In this document: in pieces, positions 1-5,825 of the stretch
Layout of the letters: each line of letters starts with the position of its first letter
Position numbering within the stretch: position 1 is the first letter of the stretch
From: Candidatus Helarchaeota archaeon
Lineage (GTDB): Archaea > Asgardarchaeota > Lokiarchaeia > Helarchaeales > HEL-GB-A
DNA length: 5,825 bases
Direction of reading: 5' to 3'
Assembly: GCA_013375455.1 (NCBI GenBank)
Contig: JABXJT010000151.1
Span: 1-5,825 of the forward strand
The notes under the pieces: generated by a model
The model's input: the letters and a program-made list of their open reading frames with translations, nothing else
Told to the model about the DNA's origin: nothing
The model's database searches: none
Program-made: the position numbers and the translations under genes

Positions 1-402
1 AGCTTCTTTGAAAAAAACAAAAGCTTGGCGACTTTTTTCCACAATTATTTTAAAATCTTTATTCCAGGAAGGTAGAATTTCGGGGTACTCTATGCGGAGA
101 AAATTAACGCCTTTTTCTGCATCATCGGCGATATTGTCTATAAGTTCGAGTAATTCTAAAAGGTCCTCTCGGAATATGGGAAGATAAGTTCCTCCATAAA
201 GCATCAGTTGTGTCTCTTTTCTTATCTCATCCGCTCTGGTTTCTAACTGAATAGTGGCAAGCGCCTTATCTTCAAAGTTCTTTCTGTCTCCTTCTAAATA
301 AGACCAGAAAGCTTCTTTCCAGTGGTCGGTTGCTCTGCTCACAACTTCCACGTGTTGCTCCATTAGCTTTTGTGTTTTATTTTCTTTCTTAAAAAAACGC
401 AT
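1..402 (-). CDS. DUF47 / PhoU-like protein, N-terminal part (cut by window edge)
   Basis: The 134 codons visible are open to the window edge; the family is usually about 205-215 residues, so the last third is missing. The protein is helical and charged. Two PhoU-like acidic helices are visible: LETRADEIRKE (residues 53-63) and LPIFREDLLELLELIDNIAD (74-93), the second carrying the E/D-rich metal-binding pattern of PhoU helical bundles. There is no signal peptide or membrane segment, so it is cytoplasmic. Family knowledge: DUF47 (TIGR00153-type) proteins usually sit next to a PiT-type phosphate permease and are thought to modulate it; such a permease would be expected just outside the window. 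The start is secure: ATG at 402 follows AAGGAGGT (415-408) with a 5-base spacer. It lies beyond a terminator-like hairpin and probably has its own promoter, so it is unlikely to belong to the sugar operon. Family assignment is by eye but fairly sure. Confidence 0.85.
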   Translation of the reverse strand, partial: MRFFKKENKTQKLMEQHVEVVSRATDHWKEAFWSYLEGDRKNFEDKALATIQLETRADEIRKETQLMLYGGTYLPIFREDLLELLELIDNIADDAEKGVNFLRIEYPEILPSWNKDFKIIVEKSRQAFVFFKEA

Positions 403-485
403 GGATGACCTCCTTTTTGTTCATTCCTATTCAATTTCACTGTTGACGTACTGTGGGCACGTATCTTGGGGTAGTATGCTAATTT

Positions 486-513
486 TTTATCCTTCTTAAT
501 CTTTCCCCTTCAA
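486..513 (-). promoter_or_regulatory. possible promoter for the DUF47 gene
   Basis: On the minus strand TTGAAG (513-508) and GATAAA (491-486) are separated by 16 bases, each matching four of six positions of the sigma70 consensus. The site lies about 85 bases upstream of the DUF47 start. The match is only moderate, and AT-rich DNA gives such pairs by chance. Confidence 0.3.
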
Positions 514-668
514 GAGAGGAAGTATTTCCCCTCTTTTTCCTTCATTTCTAAGGTACCTTGGAGCTCAAAAATGTGTTTCACGGGAACAATTTTGCCTTCT
601 ATCGTGCAGATACAGCTGGTTCGTTTTATTTCTTCGGGTAATAAATGCGAATTTAAGATGAGGATAGG
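510..668 (-). pseudogene. start-less reading frame, probable gene remnant
   Basis: A 52-codon open frame runs from just after a TAA (671-669) to a TGA (512-510). Its composition is protein-like: it includes LLPEEIKRTS, EGKIVPVKHIFELQG and LEMKEKEGKYFL. It has no ATG, TTG or usable GTG near its beginning, and no ribosome binding site, so it does not look expressed as it stands. The likeliest reading is the 3' remnant of a gene whose front was lost; a chance open frame is the alternative. I do not recognise the family. The rest of the 403-716 gap holds the candidate terminator, a hairpin and the candidate DUF47 promoter. Confidence 0.35.
512..535. other. 10-bp inverted repeat
   Basis: AAGAGAGGAA (512-521) and TTCCCCTCTT (526-535) pair across a 4-base loop. 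There is one A/C mismatch on the plus strand, which becomes a G-U pair in minus-strand RNA. On the plus strand the right arm is followed by TTT (536-538), but no plus-strand gene precedes it. On the minus strand it sits just upstream of the candidate DUF47 promoter and has no U-tract after it. Its role is unclear. Confidence 0.4.
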
Positions 669-671
669 TTA

Positions 672-700
672 TTTAAAATAAGGCATCAAGCCTATTTAAA
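672..700 (-). terminator. probable terminator after the amidohydrolase gene
   Basis: Reading the minus strand, TTTAAATAGGC (700-690), loop TTGAT, then GCCTTATTTTAAA (684-672) fold into an 11-bp stem with two bulged T residues. It starts 16 bases after the amidohydrolase stop codon. The stem is AT-rich at its base, and the T-rich right arm stands in for a U-tract, so termination may be inefficient. Its place between the operon's last intact gene and the DUF47 gene supports a boundary role. Confidence 0.5.
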
Positions 701-716
701 GGTCTCTTTTACTTTG

Positions 717-1547
717 CTACAGGTGGGTCCCTTTTGGGTTGACATTCACAGTTAGCAAGTCTCTTAAATTTTTACCTAATATTTTTTCTTTCGTTCCTGG
801 AGAAACATCTAATGTTTTGATAATTTCAATGTCCTTTTGGATCCTTTCTGAATCATTGTAAGGAAAGTCTAAACCAAAAATTAAGTTATTATCCCCGATT
901 AGATGAATTAATTCTTCTATTTTCTGTTTTCCCAAGTACCAAGACGGGTTATTATCAATATCAAAAACACTTGCGATCCCTGCGTAAATATTACTTTTTC
1001 TAGTTTCTCCAATGTTATTTTGAATTACGGCGACTGCATCTTTGAAAAAGCTATATCCTCCAATATGCTCCATTACAAATACTAGATTGGGAAAGTTGTG
1101 AGCAATTTCATCGAACATAAGAGGGTGATTATCTTTTATTCTATGCCGATGAATTCCAGTATGAAAATCTAAAATTATTTTTGACTCTTCAGCTTTCTGG
1201 TAAAATTTCATTGCTTTTTCACAAAGGACATTGAAGTTTTGAACGGCAGGATGCAGTTTAACACCCTTAAAGCCAAGGTCTTTAACTCTTTGTAGTTCGT
1301 GCAGGGCGTCTGAAGATAGAGGATTTACACTTCCATAACCTATTAATCTTGGGTAGGACTTAATCTTCTTGGCTAACCATTGATTTGGATTATGATCCCA
1401 ATTTTCTAGGAACTCTTTAAATGGTGCAAAGACAACGCATTTCTCAATCTGACATTCATCTAACACCCTGAGTAAATTTTTAACTGATCCCTTTTCCCAA
1501 ATGCTATCTGGAAAAACATGAGCGTGGTTGGCTAGAATCTGTATCAT
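717..1547 (-). CDS. amidohydrolase_2 family metal-dependent hydrolase
   Basis: This 276-residue cytoplasmic protein has the TIM-barrel layout of the amidohydrolase_2 family (hydrolases and decarboxylases using a bound divalent metal). Visible landmarks in order: HAH near the N-terminus (H8, H10), GVKLHP (95-100), DFHTG (127-131, H129), EHIGG (160-164, H161), GLDFPY (225-230, D227 as the likely catalytic acid) and ILGKN (256-260), the usual closing motif. The first metal motif reads ANHAH, without the common preceding Asp. The substrate cannot be read from the sequence; being next to a carbohydrate-type importer suggests an imported compound or its breakdown product (inference). The start is firm: GGAGG (1556-1552) precedes the ATG, and the ATG overlaps the stop of the decayed upstream frame as ATGA, so it was once translationally coupled to that gene. 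No truncation or frameshift is seen. Confidence 0.85.
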   Translation of the reverse strand: MIQILANHAHVFPDSIWEKGSVKNLLRVLDECQIEKCVVFAPFKEFLENWDHNPNQWLAKKIKSYPRLIGYGSVNPLSSDALHELQRVKDLGFKGVKLHPAVQNFNVLCEKAMKFYQKAEESKIILDFHTGIHRHRIKDNHPLMFDEIAHNFPNLVFVMEHIGGYSFFKDAVAVIQNNIGETRKSNIYAGIASVFDIDNNPSWYLGKQKIEELIHLIGDNNLIFGLDFPYNDSERIQKDIEIIKTLDVSPGTKEKILGKNLRDLLTVNVNPKGTHL

Positions 1548-1974
1548 TCTTCCTCCAAAAAGTATCTTGCAAAACGGTAATTCTGTGTAAATAAAGGCAC
1601 ATCATCAATAACTTTTATTCCCTTAAGAATCTTACTCTATACTCAAACTCTTTCTACTTTGTAAAACCAAAAAGTGGTAGACTTGATCCTTGGAAATTTT
1701 GTATTCCATGTCTATCCAGCCAGTGATACCCTCCCTTGGATATTATTTAGGAGAACAGCCTTTGTAATTGGAAGACGAATATTCCTCTCCAACGCTCGCT
1801 TTCTTCACTACCTTCCCTGGTTTAAAATAAGCTGAAGGAGCTACCTCTGGCGGAACCTCCTCAACATTTTTTAAGAAAGAAATTTATTGCAACTGGAGAA
1901 ACGCTATGGGAAATCCCAAAGGAGCGGTTACGATCCCTTTCGTCAAGGACGAGGTTTACTATCTCATTTGAATC
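1544..1974 (-). pseudogene. decayed gene between the MalG-like permease and the amidohydrolase
   Basis: Protein-like sequence covers this gap but in three successive frames. The first (1974-1861) includes NEIVNLVLDERDRNRSFGIS and SPVAINFFLK. At the six-A run 1872-1867 it continues in a second frame (1868-1632) with VEEVPPEVAPSAYFKPGKVV, a TAA at 1745-1743, then YPREGITGWIDMEYKISKD. Near 1636-1632 it passes to a third frame (to 1544) with ILKGIKVIDDVPLFTQNYRF and a TGA overlapping the amidohydrolase ATG. The joined pieces give about 143 residues with no start codon; the first frame overlaps the 3' end of the permease gene, so the true 5' end seems deleted. I do not recognise the family securely; the PREGITGWID stretch faintly recalls PotD-type binding proteins. 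Decay is the preferred reading; sequencing indels could explain the frame changes but not the in-frame stop. Confidence 0.6.
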
Positions 1975-2824
1975 CAGTCCGCATAAAACTGTTAATAATT
2001 CGCCGTTGGAGAACCACAAACATCGTGAGAGGTACTACAATCACCAGCAACGTAAAAGCCATTAAAAGTGTCCACTCTGCTCCCCCTTCAGCTTGCATGG
2101 CAAAGATTCCTAGACCAACAGTCAATGGCCGTGCTTTTGGGGTATCGGTAACGATAAGTGGCCAAAAAAATTCACTCCAATGATATAGTAAACTTATCAC
2201 TGAAAAAACAATAATAGTTGGCTTAGCTAATGGTACTGCAATCTGCCATAGGAATCTGAAACTGCTACAACCATCCATAGTAGCCGCATCTTCAAGTTCT
2301 TTAGGAATCGTTTTAAATGTCTGCCGAAGAAGAAAAGTCCCATACGCTGAGCCAAAATAAGGTAGCATTATAGCTAACTTAGTGTTGAGAAGCTTCAAGT
2401 TGCTTATAGTCAAATAATTAGGAAGTATAACGCTTTGATTTGCAAGCATAAGTTGAGTGAGAAGTAATATAAATAGTAAGTCCCTACCCTTGAATTTCAA
2501 CCGTGCAAAAGCATAAGCAGCAAGAGTAATCGTGATTAGTTGAACTGCGAGTATTCCGCCAACTATAATTATAGTATTTATATAGTAGAGTCCAACAGGT
2601 AGTATCGTAAAAATTTCTGTGAAATTTGAAAAGGTAACTTCCTTTGGAATCCATTGAGGTATCTTAGAAAATACCTCTTCGCGTGGCTTAAATGCCGTAA
2701 TAAAAATCCATACGAGTGGTCCGATGGTGCTTGCAGAAGCTAAGATTAGTATAATGTGAACTAAAACACGGGTTATACTACCCGTGCTACCTTTATGCTT
2801 AATTCGTTTAACAAAATTATCCAT
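1964..2824 (-). CDS. carbohydrate ABC transporter permease, MalG-like (CUT1)
   Basis: This 286-residue inner-membrane protein has about six hydrophobic segments (roughly 19-43, 80-105, 115-135, 146-165, 205-225 and 250-272). The cytoplasmic EAA loop that docks the ATPase reads EDAATMDG (178-185) followed by WQIAVPLAKP (193-202), typical of MalG/UgpE/LacG proteins. Length and the C-terminal ending (RTGFK) are normal for the family, so it is complete despite the decayed DNA that follows. Its ATG lies inside the end of the MalF-like gene, overlapping by 8 bases; only a weak AAGAAAG-type site precedes it, so translation is probably coupled. With the other permease it forms the pore fed by the solute-binding protein. 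No ATPase gene is in the window. UgpE-type or other CUT1 specificity cannot be told apart by eye. Confidence 0.93.
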   Translation of the reverse strand: MDNFVKRIKHKGSTGSITRVLVHIILILASASTIGPLVWIFITAFKPREEVFSKIPQWIPKEVTFSNFTEIFTILPVGLYYINTIIIVGGILAVQLITITLAAYAFARLKFKGRDLLFILLLTQLMLANQSVILPNYLTISNLKLLNTKLAIMLPYFGSAYGTFLLRQTFKTIPKELEDAATMDGCSSFRFLWQIAVPLAKPTIIVFSVISLLYHWSEFFWPLIVTDTPKARPLTVGLGIFAMQAEGGAEWTLLMAFTLLVIVVPLTMFVVLQRRIINSFMRTGFK

Positions 2825-3698
2825 AGTATACTTTCTTGCCTATCATCCGGAATATTAAAACGATTGAAATCAACAAAATTGAAAGAAGAATGCTGGTAAG
2901 TGTGGATGCATACCCTGTGTTCCAGTAAAGAAAACCATGTTGGTAGATATAGTACACAAAAAGATTAGTAGCGTTAGCAGGACCCCCCTGAGTCATTACG
3001 TATACTGCATCGATTGATTGGAATGAACCAATAAGAGCTATAACAAAGACAAAAAAGGTTGTTGGTGCCAAAAGAGGAAAAGTAATGTCGATAAATTTTC
3101 TCCATCTAGTTGCACCATCTAACTCTGCGGCTTCGTACAATTCATCAGGAATACTTTGCAAGCCTGCCAATAGTATAATTGTGTTATATCCAAATGCCCT
3201 CCAGACACTTACAAGAACTATAGCTAAAAGTGCATAACGCCTATCAGTTAACCATCGAATATTGGGGAAACCTATCTTCACAAGGTAGTAATTAATTATT
3301 CCATAATCAGGGGAAAGCATCCACAGCCAGAGCATTGCTATTGCCACAAATGGAATTATGTGAGGGTAAAAAAGAGCAACACGGTAAAAACCTTTGCCTC
3401 TTATTTTTTTATTTACCAAAACTGCAAAAAGTAGACCGAGTGCTATACTTATAGGGACAGTTAAGAGCATATATATTATGTTATTTCTGATTACTTGCCA
3501 AAACAAAGGGGTATTCCAGGCTTCAATATAATTTGAAAAACCGATAAATACTTTTTGGGGAACCGCTAAGTTCCATCTGAATAGACCTAAATAAAGTGCT
3601 CTAAACATGGGGAAATAGGTAAAAATAGACACGAAAAAGAAAGCCGGGATTAAATAAAGGTATGGTCTAATAGTATGAAATACTTTTTGGGTGCTCAA
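2817..3698 (-). CDS. carbohydrate ABC transporter permease, MalF/UgpA-like (CUT1)
   Basis: This 293-residue inner-membrane protein has a first membrane segment at about 13-40 and around six in all. The EAA loop is DELYEAAELDGATRWRKFID (185-204), followed by ITFPLLAP (205-212). Other family marks are RWLTDRRYAL (148-157) and the periplasmic MTQGGPANATN (235-245), characteristic of UgpA/MalF-type CUT1 permeases. It has the short form without the large periplasmic insertion of E. coli MalF. The start is a TTG at 3698: no in-frame ATG lies between it and the upstream TAA, and a start further inside would remove the first membrane segment. A weak AGAGA lies just upstream; a better AAGGAG is about 20 bases away, too far for good initiation. 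It overlaps the next permease gene. About 500 bases of broken coding DNA separate it from its binding-protein gene. Confidence 0.93.
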   Translation of the reverse strand: MSTQKVFHTIRPYLYLIPAFFFVSIFTYFPMFRALYLGLFRWNLAVPQKVFIGFSNYIEAWNTPLFWQVIRNNIIYMLLTVPISIALGLLFAVLVNKKIRGKGFYRVALFYPHIIPFVAIAMLWLWMLSPDYGIINYYLVKIGFPNIRWLTDRRYALLAIVLVSVWRAFGYNTIILLAGLQSIPDELYEAAELDGATRWRKFIDITFPLLAPTTFFVFVIALIGSFQSIDAVYVMTQGGPANATNLFVYYIYQHGFLYWNTGYASTLTSILLSILLISIVLIFRMIGKKVYYG

Positions 3699-3752
3699 TG
3701 AAGAATCTCTTTTTTTGAACTCCTTGATTTATACGGTTTTAAAACTTTGGAT

Positions 3753-4105
3753 TCATAGACATGGTTTAGCCTCTCCCTCCCATGAAGGTTTTCTCTTCTA
3801 ATTGTCCCATACTTGAGTGACAAAAAGCTCTTTGTTTATATTATTAACATCGACAAGACTTTGGCATTTTTTAACCCAAAATTGGCCTCAAACTCACTCT
3901 GGATGCGGGCTGATACGTTAATAATGTAATCATTTGTGGACATTTTTGTGATCTTCGTTCTATAATCTGTGTCTGTTACAATTTTCCACAAAAACTCCCC
4001 TCGGAACAGCTAAGAATGACGGAAGTCAAATCCCGTTTTAGAAGATTCTGTCCTTTATAAAGTGAGAAAGGGAACTTGCTTATAACATATCAGCCCTTTA
4101 GCCAT
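3753..4105 (-). pseudogene. decayed gene between the binding protein and the permeases
   Basis: One frame opens at an ATG (4105) without a ribosome binding site and is broken by TAA (4057-4055) and TAG (4012-4010). It then stays open for 57 codons (4009-3839) with good protein character, including EFLWKIVTDTDYRTKITKMS, NDYIINVSARIQSEFEANFG and LKNAKVL. At the six-A run 3872-3867 the text continues in another frame with VDVNNINKELFVTQVWDN, a TAG (3800-3798), then KRKPSWEGEAKPCL up to TGA (3755-3753). The piece with an I-x-V strand followed by a helix ending FGLKNA faintly resembles the entry to the sugar-binding domain of SorC/DeoR-type regulators, which would suit a transporter operon, but this is only a guess. 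No intact product can come from it. The other bases of the 3699-4200 gap hold the 25-codon tail after the binding-protein stop and two copies of a 12-base repeat. Confidence 0.6.
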
Positions 4106-4113
4106 GAAGGTTT
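3780..4113. repeat. 12-base direct repeat flanking the decayed segment
   Basis: CCATGAAGGTTT occurs perfectly at 3780-3791 and again at 4102-4113, in the same orientation, 322 bases apart. The copies bracket nearly all of the broken reading frame in this gap. They could be a duplication left by an insertion, ends of a recombination event, or chance; no transposase or terminal inverted repeat is seen between them. Confidence 0.45.
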
Positions 4114-4122
4114 GAGCTTATT

Positions 4123-4200
4123 TCAGGCCAATTTTTTGCCAAAGTCTTGGTAGAACCATGCCTGTCCCTCTTGCTTATTGAACCAGAATGCTGTCCATGA
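4123..4200 (-). other. 25-codon in-frame open stretch after the binding-protein stop
   Basis: Directly after the TAG stop (4203-4201) the same frame reads SWTAFWFNKQEGQAWFYQDF and then GKKLA before TGA (4125-4123). The composition is strikingly protein-like. Past a six-A run (4137-4132) a neighbouring frame continues with NWPEISSNLHG. Since the binding protein already ends normally with a helix and AYLK, this is more likely a remnant of another gene than a C-terminal extension by stop-codon readthrough. There is no start codon or ribosome binding site of its own. Confidence 0.4.
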
Positions 4201-5484
4201 CTATTTAAGATAGGCACTCAATACTTTCTCTGCTTCAACCTGTGCTCGCTTTAAACCCTCTTCTGCAGTGCGCTTACCATCCAGTACATCGCCAATAGCA
4301 GTCCCGAGGTACGCACCTACTTCAGCCTGGCCATAAACTCTCATTTCAGGACCAGCAAATTTCATTACTTCTCTCACAACTCTCCGGTGAGGATATTTTT
4401 CAAGACATTCCTTCATGATCTGAGTATCATAAGCTGATTTCCGTACGGGAATATATCCTGATCCAATGCTCCACTTAGCAGTGTTTTCTGGAAAGGTTAT
4501 CCACTTAATGAATTCCCAAGCTGCTCGTTGTCTTTCCAGTGAAAGCCCCTGGAGGATAAATAAGTTACCCCCGCCTAGAGTAGTAGCGAAAACCTTCTTT
4601 TTAGGGAGCATGGCTATTCGATAATCAAATTTGGCCGATTTTTCAACGAAACCCATACCTCCTGTTGAACTGTACATCATAGCAGACTTTTCAGCAACAA
4701 AGGCAGCTGATGAATCGCCATAACCCATGTGCGGAGGTGCGACTTTATATTTTCTCACCAAATCTACCCAGAACTCTAAAGCCTCAACCACTGGTTTTGA
4801 AGTGAAATAAACTTCGGTCCCAGCTTTATTACAAAGTCTACCACCATTTTGTCCTGCGAAAGAGTCAAGTATCCAATTATCCATAGGAAATAATAGCCCC
4901 CATTGGGATACTCTCTCCCCGGCCTCTCGAATAGTTAACTTTTGGGCGTAGGTAAGAAGCTCATCCCATGTAGTAGGTGGCTTATTGGGATCCAGCCCTG
5001 TCTTCTTAAAGAGGTCAGCATTATAGTAAAAGACTTGGACACTCCTTTGAGATGGGAAGCTCCAAATCTTACCTTCTAGCGTGACATCTTCGCGAAAAGC
5101 GGAGAAGAAGTCACTCCAAAACTTCTCGCCATCGCTCTCTTCGACAAATTTATCTAAAGGTTCAATAGTTCCGGTCCTCGCTACTGTTAGTGAGTGAACG
5201 GCTGCTAGAATCGCAACCTCTGGAGGGTTTCCGGCCTTCCAAGCACTTCGAGTTTTTTGGAGACATTGGTCATAATTTCCAGCGTATACGGCTTCTACCT
5301 TGATTTCGGGATGTGTTCTATTGAATTCTTCAACCAATTCTTCTATTACTTTAGTTAGTGCTCCTGCAACTTGGACTGGGTAATATACCCGTATATACGT
5401 TCCTGCTAATGCAATAGAGATATTCCCTGCTAAAAAAATAAGCATTGAACATAACCCTACTAGTAGTTTGAATTTATTGTTCAT
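4201..5484 (-). CDS. extracellular solute-binding protein, UgpB-like family 1 (CUT1 importer)
   Basis: From the ATG at 5484 the protein has 427 residues, usual for the family. A signal peptide is clear: a basic MNNKFK start, a hydrophobic core LLVGLCSMLIFLAG, and ALA|G cleavage about 27 residues in. There is no proper lipobox (the Cys follows Leu), so it is secreted rather than lipid-anchored. Family marks (numbered from this start) are GKIWSFPSQRSVQVFYYNAD (138-157) followed by LFKKTGLDPNKPPTTWDELL (158-177), GGGNLFIL (304-311), and AAWEFIKWITFP (321-332) with SGYIPVRKSA (342-351), the last strongly like UgpB-type proteins. The ligand may be a sugar, oligosaccharide or glycerol-phosphate-type compound; the sequence does not decide. 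An in-frame ATG at 5505 would add seven residues but has no ribosome binding site, whereas 5484 does. Transcription probably starts from the promoter near 5764-5792. Confidence 0.92.
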   Translation of the reverse strand: MNNKFKLLVGLCSMLIFLAGNISIALAGTYIRVYYPVQVAGALTKVIEELVEEFNRTHPEIKVEAVYAGNYDQCLQKTRSAWKAGNPPEVAILAAVHSLTVARTGTIEPLDKFVEESDGEKFWSDFFSAFREDVTLEGKIWSFPSQRSVQVFYYNADLFKKTGLDPNKPPTTWDELLTYAQKLTIREAGERVSQWGLLFPMDNWILDSFAGQNGGRLCNKAGTEVYFTSKPVVEALEFWVDLVRKYKVAPPHMGYGDSSAAFVAEKSAMMYSSTGGMGFVEKSAKFDYRIAMLPKKKVFATTLGGGNLFILQGLSLERQRAAWEFIKWITFPENTAKWSIGSGYIPVRKSAYDTQIMKECLEKYPHRRVVREVMKFAGPEMRVYGQAEVGAYLGTAIGDVLDGKRTAEEGLKRAQVEAEKVLSAYLK

Positions 5485-5490
5485 TTTTAT

Positions 5491-5496
5491 CCTCTT
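5491..5496 (-). promoter_or_regulatory. ribosome binding site that fixes the binding-protein start
   Basis: AAGAGG ends six bases before the ATG at 5484, an ideal spacing. The alternative ATG at 5505 is preceded only by an A-run and ACG. Starting at 5484 also gives a more typical signal peptide with a short basic head. Confidence 0.7.
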
Positions 5497-5520
5497 GGTA
5501 GACATCGTTCATTTTTTTGT

Positions 5521-5580
5521 GGAAAGCCTCCAGAAGAGAAACTAATCTTCCGACACTTCCCTCTTTTTGGAAAGCTCTCC
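5521..5580 (-). repeat. imperfect 11/12-base direct repeat in the leader
   Basis: On the minus strand GGAGAGCTTTCC (5580-5569) recurs as GGAGGCTTTCC (5531-5521) with one base missing; both are followed by A-runs. The first copy is nearly palindromic around AGCT. The rest of the roughly 270-base leader (5485-5753) shows no long stem or known riboswitch core that I can recognise. A short open stretch (AVSWKKGELSKKREVSED, 5598-5545) has no start codon. Confidence 0.3.
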
Positions 5581-5753
5581 TTTTTTCCAGCTAACGGCCT
5601 ACCTGCCTTTCACCTCCCTTTGGCCTTATTTTTAGCCTTTGTACCTTTTAAAATATTCTTTTAATATTCTCAGTCTCCTATGTTAGTCTAGAAATCAGAA
5701 ACTGGCGATACAGTCCCATGCCTATCAATCGGTCTCTAAAATAAAGAACAAAA

Positions 5754-5792
5754 TGTCAAATCTGTTGTAATGTAAAATCTAAATTTTGTCAA
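5754..5792 (-). promoter_or_regulatory. sigma70-type promoter of the transporter operon, with a second TTGACA box
   Basis: A perfect TTGACA (5792-5787) is followed after 17 bases by TACAAC (5769-5764), four of six matches to the -10 consensus. A second perfect TTGACA lies at 5759-5754, 33 bases downstream, about three helical turns; its own -10 candidate (TAGAGA at 15 bases) is poor. The two boxes share the longer core ATTTGACA, so they may be a tandem promoter or a pair of operator half-sites. Transcription from here would give a leader of about 270 bases. Confidence 0.5.
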
Positions 5793-5823
5793 ATTCTACT
5801 CCAGAAATATCCGGTTCAGTTAG
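5779..5823 (-). CDS. possible 3' end of an upstream gene
   Basis: The last fourteen codons before a TAG (5781-5779) read LTEPDISGVEFDKI, entering from the window edge. The composition is protein-like, but the stretch is too short to name or to separate from chance. If real, the promoter's -35 box lies inside this gene's end. Confidence 0.25.
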   Translation of the reverse strand, partial: LTEPDISGVEFDKI

Positions 5824-5825
5824 CA

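Noticed and set aside
403..716. tRNA or structured RNA in the gaps
   Set aside because: No cloverleaf, TTCGA-type loop or CCA end, and no long conserved-looking stem, was found in this or the other gaps.
1656..1740. Third-frame open stretch reading KGGYHWLDRHGIQNFQG
   Set aside because: It overlaps the frame with REGITGWIDMEYKISKD, which continues the longer upstream coding frame; only one can be real, and this one lacks continuation on either side.
1940..1952. Short hairpin TCGTC-CTT-GACGA just after the MalG-like stop, as a terminator
   Set aside because: The stem is only 5 bp and no T-run follows on the minus strand.
1887..2183. 98-codon open frame on the plus strand
   Set aside because: It lies antisense to the well-supported MalG-like permease and its decayed downstream region, has an arginine- and serine-rich composition without family resemblance, and no ribosome binding site.
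5423..5433. Lipoprotein signal in the binding protein (Cys in LVGLC)
   Set aside because: The residue before Cys is Leu rather than Gly, Ala or Ser, and a better ALA|G cleavage site lies downstream.
5485..5505. Upstream ATG at 5505 as the binding-protein start
   Set aside because: It lacks a ribosome binding site, while AAGAGG sits six bases before the ATG at 5484 and that start gives a normal signal peptide.

Overview
The window is AT-rich bacterial DNA, and every intact gene reads on the minus strand. Strong AGGAGG-type ribosome binding sites, frequent AGA/AGG arginine codons and a carbohydrate ABC transporter without a local ATPase gene would fit an anaerobic, possibly thermophilic, Firmicutes-, Thermotoga- or Atribacterota-like bacterium. 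This is an inference; no marker gene fixes the taxon.

Reading in the direction of transcription (high to low coordinates): about 45 bases that may be the 3' end of an upstream gene; a leader of roughly 300 bases with a good sigma70-type promoter; a periplasmic solute-binding protein of the UgpB/CUT1 type (5484-4201); a 500-base gap with broken coding sequence (4200-3699); two CUT1 inner-membrane permeases that overlap by 8 bases (3698-2817 MalF-like, 2824-1964 MalG-like); a 416-base gap holding a second broken gene, whose last reading frame overlaps the next start as ATGA; an intact amidohydrolase_2-family (TIM-barrel metal-dependent hydrolase) gene (1547-717); a weak terminator-like hairpin; a 314-base gap with a small start-less reading frame; and the first 134 codons of a DUF47/PhoU-like protein (402-1), which runs off the window.

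The binding protein and two permeases form an importer for a sugar or a UgpB-type ligand. It needs an ATPase encoded elsewhere, as is common for CUT1 systems with a shared MsmX/MalK-type subunit. The amidohydrolase was apparently translated together with the gene now decayed in front of it and may act on the imported compound or a derivative. The DUF47 gene is a separate unit, usually linked to phosphate transport.

The most notable feature is what lies between the intact genes. The gaps are not ordinary intergenic DNA: they contain protein-like reading frames broken by stops and frame changes, three of the latter at runs of six A. This looks like an operon in decay, or a sequence with homopolymer errors, or both. 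I do not see a convincing undescribed system. The window has no tRNA, rRNA, CRISPR array, transposase or clear riboswitch that I can recognise.
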